Part shown: piece after piece, positions 50,399 to 59,969 of the stretch
How the letters are laid out: each line of letters starts with the position of its first letter
Numbering within the stretch: position 1 is the first letter of the stretch
Assembly: GCF_017848645.1 (NCBI RefSeq)
Contig: NZ_JAFEIF010000042.1
Coordinates: forward strand, 62,001 to 126,000
Origin: Limnohabitans sp.
GTDB taxonomy: Bacteria > Pseudomonadota > Gammaproteobacteria > Burkholderiales > Burkholderiaceae_C
Reading direction: 5' to 3'
DNA length: 64,000 bases
Notes under the pieces: model-generated
What the model saw: only the letters and a program-made list of their open reading frames with translations
Databases searched by the model: none
Told to the model about the DNA's origin: nothing
Made by a program: the position numbers and the translations under genes

Positions 50399-53289
50399 AA
50401 CTAGCGAGATTTCTTTTGGAGACTTAATGGGTTTTCGGGTGCTTGTTTGGCGTGGCTTTTTATCGGGTGTGGAACCCTGAGCGGGTTCCAGCATGGGGGC
50501 TAGGGCTAGCTTTTCGTAAAGGTCGAACAGGTAGGCCACGCGGCTGGTGTCGTCGTTGCTTTTGTCGTAGCCATAGGCATCGTCCACGGCTTCATCGACG
50601 GCGTCGTGCGCGGCTTGCAGGCTTTTGTTTTTGCGCAGGTTGTCGGGGTCGTACAGCCAGGCCAGGCTTTTGTCGGCATGCTGGGCACGGGCGTCGAGCA
50701 CGGTCTGGGCAGCGGTTTCGATGGCGGCTTGCTGTGCCGGGCTGGGTGTGGGCCAAGGGTAGTTGTTGTAGACGATGGTGTTGGAGTAACGGTAACGGCT
50801 TTCGAGTCGGCCGCAGACGGCCCGCATCCACGCGTTGTGCATCGTCGAGGTGAGCGTGCCGAAGTGGTAGAGCGTGGCGTTGGGCACAGCAAAGGCCAGA
50901 TTGCTCACGATGACTTGGCTGTCGATGTAGCCAATCGGCACAAATGAGCGCCGTTCCGACGAGACGCTGGGCACCAGCAGGTAGTTGCCAGCGGGTTGGC
51001 GAATTTCGCCAAATAAATGCGGTACGGCGGCGAGTTTTTGGGTGGGGACTTTGGGGCTGGCCAGGCGCATGGCCTTGACGGCCTGGGTGCGCCGTTGCAA
51101 TTCGGGCGAAGCGGCCAGGTCGGCGTCGGTCATGTCGGCCAGCCACAGGCAAAAGCGCGGCGTGTTGTTCAGGAATTCGTCTGCGCCCAAAAAGGCCCGG
51201 ATGTAGCGGGTCGCAATCGGATCGCTGTCGCGGATGGCCTGCGCGTCGTCGGCGCTCAGCAGCAGGTGCCCGCCGTCGGTGGGTTGGCTACCTTTGTTCA
51301 TGGGCGACACCTTACACAGGGGAGCGCGCCGATTGGACAAAAAGATGGCAGGCGCATCCACCAAATAAGCATTGATCCGTCGCGTCTTTTGCAATTGCCC
51401 GTCGCCGCTGATGCCCTGGCCGTAATCCCACAGGTCGCACTTTTTGGGCTTGTCCAGCCCAAAGCCCACGATCACGCAGTGCACCGCCGCCACGCCCGAG
51501 CCCTCGTTGCTCCACTTGAAAGTGCGGTGCGCAAAGTGGATGTGCAGGCCTTGGTCAAACAGTGGCTGCCACAGCACCGACACCTGCTCGCCTTGCGTGA
51601 TGCTGTTGGTCGACACAAAGGCGGCTTTGATTTGCGGGTTGAGCTTGATTTGCCCAAAGGCCTTGATGTACCAGGCGGTCACGTAGTCCAGCACGCCCGT
51701 GCCCTGGGCTTTGCCAAAGATCAGCGCCATGTCGGCTTTTTGCTCGGCGCTTTGCTGGGTGTAGCCCAAAAAAGGCGGGTTGCCCACGATGAAGCTGATT
51801 TTGGAAGCCGCGATCACGGTGTTCCAGTCGACTCGCAAAGCGTTGCCTTGGTGGATGTTGGCTTTGCTCACCAGCGGAATGCGTTTGTAGCCGTTGGCCC
51901 AGCGCTGGTTCATCTGGTGGTCGGTTAGCCACATGGCCACTGTGGCGATTTCGGCGGCATGGGGTCGATCTCGATGCCGTGAAATTGGTGCACGTTGCAC
52001 AGCGGCATGGTCTGCTGTGCGCCTTTGATGCTGTTGAGCTCCATCAGGGTTTGCTGTTCCAGCCAACGCAACTCGCGGTAGGTGACCACCAAAAAATTGC
52101 CACACCCGCAGGCCGGGTCAAAAAAGTGCAGGCTGGCCAGTTTGGTGACAAAGTTCTTGAGCTTTTTGGCGTCGCCTTTGCACAGCGCCAACTCGGCTTG
52201 CAGGGCTTCGAGAAACAGCGGGTCGATGGCGCGGCGGATGTTGCGCTCGCTGGTGTAGTGGGCCCCAAAGTCGCGGCGCTTCTTACTTTTGCCCTGCGCT
52301 TCTTCGTCGTCCCAATGCATGATGTGCTGGAACAAAGTGCCAAAAATGTCTGGGCTGATGTCGGACCAGTCGATGTCGCAGCAGCCCAGCAGGGCTTGGC
52401 GCGAGGCGGCGTCAAAGTCCGGGTCTTCAATGCGCTTGGTGAAGAGGGCCCCGTTCACATAGGGAAAGTCCAGCAGGTAGGCATATTGCCCATCGGTGCG
52501 CTGTGTGCTGGCGTCGCCCTTGGCTGAGGCGTTGGGGTTGGTGTCCAAACGTCGAAAGATTCGCTGCAGCTTGCCGCCCAGATCGTCGCCTGCGCTGTTG
52601 CTGCTTTGCACCGCCAGCTTGAAGGCGTCTTCTTTGTTGAACAGGTTCGTGTCGTCGGCAAACAAACAGAACAGCAGTCGCACCAGCAGGGTTTGCAGGT
52701 CTTGGCCCCGGTAGCCGGTTTGTTTAACCGCGTCGTGCAGGTTGCCCAGTCGCCGGGCCGCTTCGATGCTGGCTTGGGCCTGGCGGTCTTGGTAGATGCG
52801 CTCGTAGCCCAGCAAAAAGTCCAAATCATTGACGTGGCTTTTGAAGTCGGCCAGCTTGAACCGGATGGGGGCTTGGTCCCCGGTCTCGTCGTACAGGTGC
52901 AGGTTTTGAAAGTCGCTGACCAGGATGTAGCGCGGAACGTCGTCCTTCTTTTTGAGCAGGGGAATGTAGGCCTTGGCCTGTTCGTAGGCTTTGGCCAGGT
53001 CTTCGCCTTTGGATTTCATCTCCACCAACAGCTGGCCCGGGAAAAAGCCGTCGATGCGGTTGATGCCCACACCGCTGTTTTTGGTCACGCGGCGCTCAAA
53101 GTCCACCGAGCGCAGGTAGTTCAGCCCGTAAACCCCACACATCTCGCGCACAAAGTTTTGTGCTTGGCCCGACTCGTAGCTGGCATCGGCAAAGTTTTTG
53201 CTGAAAGCTTCGGCCCGGTCGTTGAGCTGGTCTTGCAGTTCTTGAGGGTGGGGTGTTGGGGTGCGGGTGGCGTTGTCTGGAAGAGTCAT
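50396..53289 (-). pseudogene. MmeI-like type IIL restriction-modification gene with one frameshift
   Basis: One long gene in two frames: 53289 to about 51961, then a shifted frame to 50396. The N-terminal nuclease has the D-X9-EXK pattern of MmeI (Asp80, Glu90, Lys92 in IDGFFPGQLLVEMKSK), followed by a helical linker, the N6-adenine methyltransferase with motif I DPACGCGNFL and motif IV GNPPFLGY, and a C-terminal target-recognition region. The break is at GIEIDP/HAAEIATVAM, where a run of four C (51961-51964, G on plus) needs a fifth. It could be a true inactivating deletion, a switchable tract or an assembly error. Both halves are otherwise intact and free of stops. Confidence 0.85.
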
Positions 53290-53490
53290 TTGAAACTATC
53301 AATCTCAAAAAAATGAATAACTGGGTATTCACTTGATTCTAGAGATTGAATGTGTTGTTTTGAATTCAAATGCCTCCTAATTCAGACTCTTTAAAATTCT
53401 TTTATCCGTGGCTTGGGTTTGGCCGTATTGGCTTGCCTTGTTAAAAAATGCTGTCACTGCTAGCATTGCTATCGAAAAAGGAGCCAGCCC
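53290..53490. promoter_or_regulatory. Divergent AT-rich control region of the restriction gene and second FitAB
   Basis: A 201-base AT-rich gap with outward promoters for both flanking genes. At 53458-53473 TGCTAGCATTGCTATC contains the palindrome TGCTAGCA and the word ATTGCTATC, the complement of the GATAGCAAT found in the other FitAB operator. An AAAAAGGAG ribosome-binding site precedes the ATG at 53491. Confidence 0.5.
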
Positions 53491-53757
53491 ATGTCCACCC
53501 TGACCATTCGCAACATAGAGTCCGAGATCAAGGACAAACTTCGCCTGGCCGCAGCCGCGCACGGCCGGTCCATGGAAGAGGAGGTGCGCTGCATCTTGCG
53601 CAGTGTGCTGTCGCAGCCTGTGGCAGCTACGGGTTTGGGCAGCCGTTTAAACGCCCGATTTGCAGCGATTGGCGGTGTGAATTTGCCGCTGCTTGAACGC
53701 ACCGAGATGGCCCGAGCGGCTGACTTTGGCGATGCGGGGGTGGAGGCTTCGCTGTGA
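53491..53757 (+). CDS. Ribbon-helix-helix antitoxin (FitA type)
   Basis: An 88-residue antitoxin: STLTIRNIESEIKDKLRLAAAAHGRSMEEEV gives the RHH fold, with an extended C-terminal toxin-binding tail. It overlaps the toxin start by 4 bases (GTGA). It is related to, but clearly divergent from, the antitoxin at 50110-50343. Confidence 0.9.
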   Translation: MSTLTIRNIESEIKDKLRLAAAAHGRSMEEEVRCILRSVLSQPVAATGLGSRLNARFAAIGGVNLPLLERTEMARAADFGDAGVEASL

Positions 53758-54173
53758 TCGTGCTGGACACGAATGTGGTGTCTGAGCTGATGCGGCCCGT
53801 GCCCAACCCGGCGGTGCTGGCTTGGGTGGATGCGCAGGTAGACCGGGATTTATGGCTGTGCAGTGTAGGGGTGTCCGAACTGCTATTCGGTCTGGCCCGT
53901 TTGCCGCCCGGTGCACGCCGGGCGCAGTTGACACAGTCTTTTGAGGCCATGCTGGCCGAAGACTTTCCCGGTCGGGTCTTGGCCTTTGACTTGCCTGCGG
54001 CTGTGGTTTATGCCGATTTGGTGGCCAGGCGGGAGCGCGAAGGTCAACCTGTGGCCATGGCCGATGCCCAGATTGCCGCCACCTGTTTGGCCCACGGTGC
54101 ACAACTGGCTACGCGCAACGTGCGGCACTTTGAGGGATTGGGCTTGGTTTGGGTGAATCCTTGGTCCGCTTGA
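53754..54173 (+). CDS. PIN-domain toxin (FitB type)
   Basis: A 139-residue PIN ribonuclease starting at GTG within the antitoxin stop. Acidic residues are in VLDTNVVSELM (Asp4), VSELLFG and MADAQIAATC, followed by ATRNVRHF and the ending GLVWVNPW typical of FitB. It forms the second toxin-antitoxin module around the restriction gene. Confidence 0.9.
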   Translation: MIVLDTNVVSELMRPVPNPAVLAWVDAQVDRDLWLCSVGVSELLFGLARLPPGARRAQLTQSFEAMLAEDFPGRVLAFDLPAAVVYADLVARREREGQPVAMADAQIAATCLAHGAQLATRNVRHFEGLGLVWVNPWSA

Positions 54174-54267
54174 GCCGGTGGCTTGAAGGTGCCCAGTGGC
54201 TCAGACGGAATCCTTGGAGGCTGGCCAGCTGAGCCCTTTTAAGCCCTTTTAATCCGTGTACCGCCCT

Positions 54268-54618
54268 TCATTGCCCCGTGAAATTGGCAGCAATGAAGTT
54301 GCCCGGCAAGGTGAAGAACATGTAGAGCGTCTCCTTGCTTTTGTCCTTGGCAGCGGCGTCCTTGAACGTTACCTTCCATTCCTTGCCCTTTTTGCCATCG
54401 ACGGCTTCGATGCTCGCAGGCTTAACGGCGCTCCAGGCCGCATCGAGTTTGCCGGTTTTGACCAAGTTGTCTTTGCGCTGGAGCGCACAGCCGCTCACGG
54501 TGGCTTCGGTGGCTGGTTTTTTGCCGTGAAAGTGGCAGCTGCCACCGGGGTCGGCCCATGTCGTGGGTGCCCACAAGGCGGTGCACAGGCTCAGGGCGGC
54601 TAGGGTGATTTTGGTCAT
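54268..54618 (-). CDS. Small exported protein, DUF6488-like
   Basis: A 116-residue periplasmic protein with a signal peptide (cleaved near TWA-DP). The mature protein has CHFHGKKPATEATVSGCA, a Cys/His set that could bind metal, then a Lys-rich beta domain ending LYMFFTLPGNFIAANFTG. I believe this matches DUF6488, whose function is unknown. It is 31 bases downstream of the HupE-like gene, which supports a shared role in metal handling. Confidence 0.7.
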   Translation of the reverse strand: MTKITLAALSLCTALWAPTTWADPGGSCHFHGKKPATEATVSGCALQRKDNLVKTGKLDAAWSAVKPASIEAVDGKKGKEWKVTFKDAAAKDKSKETLYMFFTLPGNFIAANFTGQ

Positions 54619-54649
54619 GGTGTGTCCAGTCGGTGTTGGAATCAGGCGA

Positions 54650-55438
54650 TCACTTCAAGGTGTTGCGGCTGTCGTCGGTGGTGTTTTGAATGTCCATGTC
54701 TTCGTGCGCGTGCTGGTGTTCTGCTGCGGGGAAGCGGAAGCTGTCGGGCTGGCTGTCGTGCTGGTAGCCGTGCAGCTGCGTGAACAAGAGGTAAACGCCC
54801 GCGTACATCAGGCCCAGGTTGGCCAGGTGGCTGAATCGCTGGAACGAGGGGCGCTGGCGCCACAGGGCCAGCACTGCCACCATCACGCTCAAAGCAGCGA
54901 TCTGGCCGACTTCCACGCCCACATTGAAGCTCAAAATGCGCCAAAGCATGGCCACCGGGTCGTCGCCCAAGGGCAGCTGTTGCAAACGGGTGGACAGGCC
55001 AAAGCCGTGCAACAGGCCAAAAACAAACACCGCCTTGAGCAGGTTGGGCGAGGGCATGTTCAGGTGTTTTTGAAAGCCACCGTTGTTGTCAAAGCCCTTG
55101 TAGATCACGCTCAGGGCGATGATGGCGTCGACCAGATAGAAGTTCCAGGTGATCTTGAAATAGGTTGCGAAGATCAGCGTGATGCAGTGGCCGATGGTGA
55201 ACACGGTGACGAACTTGGCCACGTCTTTGAAGGTGGTCAAAAAGAAGACCACGCCAAACAGGAACAATAGGTGGTCATAGCCCGTGAGCATGTGGCTGGC
55301 GCCCAAGCCCACGTATTGGAGGTAGCCGCCGTCGAGCATGCGCTGGCGGTCTTCGTCAGAAATGCCGTGGGCCCAGGCCAGGGCTGGCAAAGCGCACAGC
55401 AGCCAGGCCAGCACAGGGCGTGTCGGGAAAGTTTTCAT
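54650..55438 (-). CDS. HupE/UreJ-like membrane protein
   Basis: A 262-residue membrane protein with a signal peptide or first helix (MKTFPTRPVLAWLLCALPALAWAHG) and about six more helices. The family signature is GASHMLTGYDHLLFLFGVVFFL, with FTIGHCITL and LLHGFGLS; it ends with a His/Asp-rich cytoplasmic tail (EHQHAHEDMD). HupE/UreJ-type proteins are implicated in nickel/cobalt uptake. No urease or hydrogenase genes are nearby, so the metal is open. Confidence 0.83.
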   Translation of the reverse strand: MKTFPTRPVLAWLLCALPALAWAHGISDEDRQRMLDGGYLQYVGLGASHMLTGYDHLLFLFGVVFFLTTFKDVAKFVTVFTIGHCITLIFATYFKITWNFYLVDAIIALSVIYKGFDNNGGFQKHLNMPSPNLLKAVFVFGLLHGFGLSTRLQQLPLGDDPVAMLWRILSFNVGVEVGQIAALSVMVAVLALWRQRPSFQRFSHLANLGLMYAGVYLLFTQLHGYQHDSQPDSFRFPAAEHQHAHEDMDIQNTTDDSRNTLK

Positions 55439-55582
55439 AGGTCAGGGAACGTGTATGCAGGTGAGGCAAGGATGGAACAGGGCCTGCGGGAGTGCTGCCA
55501 TGGCCCTCCAAGGATTTCTCTTCAATTTTACGAACGCAACCGTGGTGAGCGCTCGGGTAAGGGCTTCACCTGCGCTTAAGGG

Positions 55583-56488
55583 TCAAGTCTTTGCAGGCTC
55601 GGCCAGTGCCAGCGGCACCTCATCGCCCAAAAAGTCAAACACCGCCCGCATCAGGGCACTGGTGCGCAGCTCGCGGTGCACCGTGAGCCAGATGGGGAAG
55701 ACCGGCAACTCGATCATCGGCAAGATGGCTTTGACGGTGGGGTCTGAGTCAATCAGGTGCTCGCTCACAAAACCCACGCCAAGCCCTGCTTTGACGGCTG
55801 ACCAATGGGCGATCAGGTCATCGGTGCGAAGGCCGTGGCGCAGGCCGCTGGCCGCAAAACCCAGCGCCGCAAAACCGTCTTCGATCTCGGTGTTTCGGTC
55901 GCCGGTGATCAGGTCGTGCGCCAGCAGGTCGGCAGGTTGCAGCGGCGTGCCCTTGCGCTGCAAATAGCTGTGGCTGGCGCAGGCGCGCAGGGCCATTTGG
56001 CCAATGTGCTTTGCCACCAGGCTGCTTTGCTCGGGCCGCACCATGCGCAGCGCCATGTCGGCCTCGCGCATGAGCAGGTTGCTCACAGAGTTGGTGACCT
56101 GTAAATCCACCACCACATCGGGCAGGGCCTGGCGCATGCGGGCCAGGATGGGTGGCAACAAAAAGCAGGCCACGGGCTGGCTGGCCGACAGCCGCACCCG
56201 GCCTTGCACCGTTTGCCCCGAGCCCGAAGCCATGCGCGAAAAGCGCGCCGCACCGTCTTGCATGGCGTGGGCCGCTTCGGCCAGTTCCAGCGCTTGCGCG
56301 GTGGGCTGCAGGCCGCGCCCGGTGCGCTCAAACAGCACGAGTTTCAGTTGCTCTTCCAGCTCGGCGATGTGCCGCCCCAGTGTGGGCTGGCTCACTCCGG
56401 TGGCGCGGGCCGCGCCCATCAGGCTGCCGTGTTCCAGGGCCGCCAAAAAAGAGGGGATGAGTGCCCAGTTGAAGTTCGATGTATTCAT
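55583..56488 (-). CDS. LysR-family transcriptional regulator
   Basis: A 301-residue LysR regulator with the N-terminal winged HTH (SFLAALEHGSLMGAARATGVSQPTLGRHIAELEEQL) and a periplasmic-binding-protein-like effector domain. ATG 56488 is used. It is divergent from the nitroreductase-like gene with a 104-base gap and therefore the likely regulator of it. Effector unknown. Confidence 0.9.
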   Translation of the reverse strand: MNTSNFNWALIPSFLAALEHGSLMGAARATGVSQPTLGRHIAELEEQLKLVLFERTGRGLQPTAQALELAEAAHAMQDGAARFSRMASGSGQTVQGRVRLSASQPVACFLLPPILARMRQALPDVVVDLQVTNSVSNLLMREADMALRMVRPEQSSLVAKHIGQMALRACASHSYLQRKGTPLQPADLLAHDLITGDRNTEIEDGFAALGFAASGLRHGLRTDDLIAHWSAVKAGLGVGFVSEHLIDSDPTVKAILPMIELPVFPIWLTVHRELRTSALMRAVFDFLGDEVPLALAEPAKT

Positions 56489-56592
56489 GAATGAATGGCT
56501 GGTGTTTACTTTTATGCAATTGTGCAATGGCTCTGGGCTTCAGACAATCCACCTCAGACCCTTTTGAACACTTTTTAACCAGGAGCTCCACC

Positions 56593-57753
56593 ATGAACAG
56601 AAGACAGATGTTGCGCATCGCAGGCGGCGGATTCATCGCCGCCGCCACCGTGAGCAGCTTGACCGGCTGCGACAGCAGCATGCCGCCCGAAGCGATTGCT
56701 GCGTGGACCCCCCCAGCCGACAGCCTGGACATCCGCCGTTGGGTTTTGTCGCACGCCTTGCTGGCACCCCACGCGCACAACCTGCAGTCGTGGCTGGTGG
56801 ACTTGAACATGCCTGACACCATCGTGCTGCGCATGGACATGACGCGCCTGCTGCCCGAGACCGATCCACTTTCGCGCCAGTTGGTGATCAGCCAGGGCAC
56901 TTTCATTGAGGTGCTGGACTTGGCGGCCCGCCAGCGCGGCTACCGCACCGAGGTGGCGATGTTCCCCGAAGGCGAGTACAGCGCCCAAGCCCCCGACACC
57001 CGACCCACGGCCCGCATCCGGCTGGTGCGCGACGCGCAGTTGCAGCCCGACCCGCTGTTTGCGCAGGTATTCCGTCGCCACACGCACAAGGGTGTTTACG
57101 AGACCCGCACACCGGATGCTGCTGATTTGCAAGCGGTGCGTGACAGTGTGAAAGGTTTGCCCGTGACATTGGGCCTGGTCACCCGGGGCGAAGAGGCCGC
57201 CATGGCCCGCCACGCGCAGATTGCCATGGACGCCTGGCGCACCGAGCTGGTCACGCCGCGCACGCTGCTGGAGTCTTACCATGTGCTGCGCATTGGCCCG
57301 AAGGAAATCGCCCAGCACCGCGACGGCATCTCGCTCAACTCGCCCATGGTGCGGGCACTCAACGCCCTGGGTTTGTTTGACCGAACCAAGGCCTCGGCCC
57401 CAGACAGCTCGGAAATCAAGGGCCAGCTCGAGCGCTTTAATGCCGCGATTGCCAGCACGCCCGCGTATTTTTGGCTGAGCACCGAGCGCAACGACCGCAT
57501 CACCCAACTGTTGGCCGGTCGCGCCTATGTGCGGGCGCAGCTGGCCGCCACGGCGCAGGGCCTGTCCATGCACCCCTTGTCGCAGGCTTTGCAGGAATAC
57601 CCCGAGCAAAAGCCGCATTACCAGGCCGTGCACCAGTTGCTGGGCGCCGCCGAGCGTGGGCACACGGTGCAAATGTGGACGCGTTTGGGCCACGCCCCGG
57701 CCATCGGGCCCGCACCGCGCCGGGGGCTGGAGGCGCATTTGGTGAAGGCTTGA
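56593..57753 (+). CDS. Acg-family nitroreductase-like protein, exported
   Basis: A 386-residue protein. The N-terminus MNRRQMLRIAGGGFIAAATV resembles a Tat signal, followed by LTGCD, a possible lipobox, so it may be a periplasmic lipoprotein. The mature part has the split nitroreductase/Acg pattern (SHALLAPHAHNLQSWLV, DPLSRQLVISQGTF, RRHTHKGVYETR, AYFWLSTERNDR, GRAYVRAQLAAT), suggesting FMN binding. AGGAG precedes the ATG. Acg-type proteins often lack nitroreductase activity and may store flavin. Confidence 0.8.
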   Translation: MNRRQMLRIAGGGFIAAATVSSLTGCDSSMPPEAIAAWTPPADSLDIRRWVLSHALLAPHAHNLQSWLVDLNMPDTIVLRMDMTRLLPETDPLSRQLVISQGTFIEVLDLAARQRGYRTEVAMFPEGEYSAQAPDTRPTARIRLVRDAQLQPDPLFAQVFRRHTHKGVYETRTPDAADLQAVRDSVKGLPVTLGLVTRGEEAAMARHAQIAMDAWRTELVTPRTLLESYHVLRIGPKEIAQHRDGISLNSPMVRALNALGLFDRTKASAPDSSEIKGQLERFNAAIASTPAYFWLSTERNDRITQLLAGRAYVRAQLAATAQGLSMHPLSQALQEYPEQKPHYQAVHQLLGAAERGHTVQMWTRLGHAPAIGPAPRRGLEAHLVKA

Positions 57754-57863
57754 CGCACAAGGCCCATCGGTCGGGTTGGTGTCGATGGGTTTTTCATGAA
57801 CAGGTCCAGCGTTGCAAAATGGCGCTTCATTAAAAACGCCAGCCAAGGCGAACAGGGGAGCCG

Positions 57864-59969
57864 ATGAACACAGCCAGTCACTTGCAGCCGCCAAGCTCAG
57901 CCACCCGCGACGTCGCCGAGCAGCACATGCACACCATCCTGGCCCGCCTGGCAGGGCCGGGTGCGGTGCCGCGTGCCGACCAATTGGACGCCGTTCACGC
58001 CGTGCTGCAGCCCGCCTCGCGCGTGTTGGTGGTGCAGGCCACGGGCTGGGGCAAGTCGGCGGTGTATTGGGCGGCCACACACGCCATCCGCAGCACGGGC
58101 GCTGGCCCCACGCTGGTGGTCTCGCCCTTGCTGGCGCTGATGCGCGACCAGGTCAGCGCCGCCGAGCGGGCGGGCCTGAAGGCGGCCACGGTGAATTCCA
58201 CCAACATCGACGACTGGGACGAGGTGTTCCAGCGGCTGGACGAGGACGCCATCGATGTGCTGCTGGTCTCGCCCGAACGATTGGGTAACCCGCGTTTTGC
58301 GGCGCGTCTGGGCGCTTTGCTGGCCCGGGTCGGCCTGATCGTGATCGACGAGGCGCATTGCATCAGCGATTGGGGTTTTGACTTCAGGCCCGACTACCAG
58401 CGGCTGGCGCGGGCGCTGTTGTCCACACCCACGGCCAGCGTGCTCGCCACCACGGCCACGGCCAATGAGCGGGTCACGCTGGACATTGGCAAGCAGTTGG
58501 GCGAGTCCACCGTGACTTTTCGCGGCACGCTGGCCCGCACCTCGCTCACGCTGTCGGTGGTGCCAGGCTTGTCGCCCTTGCAGCGCTACGCCTGGATCGC
58601 CGATGCGCTGGAGCAATTGCCCGGCTCGGGCATTGTGTACGTGCTCACGGTGGCCGAAGCCGAGCGGCTCACGGCTTTTTTGCGCAGCTGCGGCCACGCG
58701 GTGGATGCGTATTCGGGTCAGACCGATGCCGACACGCGCCTGAAGGTGGAAGAGCGTTTGCGCCACAACCAGGTCAAGGCGGTGGTGGCCACCTCGGCGC
58801 TGGGCATGGGTTATGACAAGCCCGATCTGGGCTTTTGTGTGCATGTGGGCTCACCCTCGACCCCGGTGGCCTATTATCAGCAGGTGGGGCGCGCGGGCCG
58901 GGCGGTCGCGCATGCCGAAGGGGTGTTGTTGCCGTCCGATGCCGACGAGCGCATCTGGGATTACTTTGCCACCGCGTCGATCCCGGATGCGGCCACGGCC
59001 GCCAAGGTGCTGAGCAGCCTGGGCAACGATGGGCGCAGCTTGCTGGAGATCGAAGCCGACACGGGTGTGCGCCGTGGGCGGCTGGAAGCGCTGCTCAAAA
59101 TATTGGCCGTTGAAGGCGTGGTGGACAAGGACGGCCCCACTTGGCGCGCCACGGGCGTGCCCTATGAACACGACAGTGTCAAATGGACCGCGCTGGCCCA
59201 GGTGCGCCAGCAAGAGGCGGGCATCATGCGCCAGTACGCGCAGGGTGCGGGCTGCCTGATGGCGTATTTGCAAACCGCGCTGGACGACCCTTCGCCCGCG
59301 CCCTGCGGGCGTTGCTCGGTGTGCACCGGGCATTTGCCCTTTCCTGGGCTGTCGCCATCACAAGACAAGTTGATGGCCGCCCGCAACTTTTTGCGCGGCA
59401 TGGACGTGGACATCGAGCCGCGCAAACGCTGGCCGGGCGGGGTGGGGCGCAAAGGAAGTATTCGCGGCTTTGACGTGGGCCGTGCTGTGGCTTTTGCCGA
59501 CGAACCGGGCTGGGTGGCCGAGCTGCAGGCCTTGAGCTTGGCCACTCGCGGGGAATTTGCAGGCTCAGGCGAGGTGCCGCCTGAGCTGCTGGCCGGGGCC
59601 GTGGCCACGCTGGGGCGCTGGGCCAAGACCTGGCCAGCCCGCCCGGTGTGCGTGGTGCCGCTGCCTGCGCCCGACATGTCTGCCAACCGCGTGCTGGCCG
59701 AACACATTGCGCGCAAGGGGCGCTTGCCGCTGCACGACGTGTTCAGTTGGACCGCTGGGCCAGCGCCCAACGACGTCGCCTCGACTCCGGTGGTCGCGCA
59801 CCTGGAGGCGGCCATTCGCCTCGCACCCGATGCCGCACTGCCCGCCGGACCGGTGCTGTTGGTGGCCACCCAGGTGCGAACCCGCTGGGCCGCCACCGTG
59901 GCTGCGGCGATGTTGCGCGAGCAAGGTGCGCCTCAGGTGCTGCTGCTGGCATTGCATTTGCAGCCTTGA
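57864..59969 (+). CDS. RecQ-family helicase with C-terminal phosphoribosyltransferase-like region
   Basis: A 701-residue ATP-dependent helicase. Walker A is the unusual ATGWGKS instead of the usual GGGKS; Walker B is IDEAHCISDWG followed by DFRPDYQRL. A zinc cluster (CGRCSVC plus an upstream Cys) matches RecQ. The last ~100 residues (VLLVATQVRTRWAATVAAAML with EQGAPQVLLLAL) resemble a phosphoribosyltransferase core whose usual VDD acidic pair is lost. This architecture differs from housekeeping RecQ. An AGGGGAG site precedes the ATG. Confidence 0.87.
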   Translation: MNTASHLQPPSSATRDVAEQHMHTILARLAGPGAVPRADQLDAVHAVLQPASRVLVVQATGWGKSAVYWAATHAIRSTGAGPTLVVSPLLALMRDQVSAAERAGLKAATVNSTNIDDWDEVFQRLDEDAIDVLLVSPERLGNPRFAARLGALLARVGLIVIDEAHCISDWGFDFRPDYQRLARALLSTPTASVLATTATANERVTLDIGKQLGESTVTFRGTLARTSLTLSVVPGLSPLQRYAWIADALEQLPGSGIVYVLTVAEAERLTAFLRSCGHAVDAYSGQTDADTRLKVEERLRHNQVKAVVATSALGMGYDKPDLGFCVHVGSPSTPVAYYQQVGRAGRAVAHAEGVLLPSDADERIWDYFATASIPDAATAAKVLSSLGNDGRSLLEIEADTGVRRGRLEALLKILAVEGVVDKDGPTWRATGVPYEHDSVKWTALAQVRQQEAGIMRQYAQGAGCLMAYLQTALDDPSPAPCGRCSVCTGHLPFPGLSPSQDKLMAARNFLRGMDVDIEPRKRWPGGVGRKGSIRGFDVGRAVAFADEPGWVAELQALSLATRGEFAGSGEVPPELLAGAVATLGRWAKTWPARPVCVVPLPAPDMSANRVLAEHIARKGRLPLHDVFSWTAGPAPNDVASTPVVAHLEAAIRLAPDAALPAGPVLLVATQVRTRWAATVAAAMLREQGAPQVLLLALHLQP

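Noticed and set aside
56489..56592. Possible LysR box (ATTGTGCAAT) between the divergent LysR and nitroreductase genes
   Set aside because: The arms are only four bases and the T-N11-A context is weak, so it was not listed as an operator.
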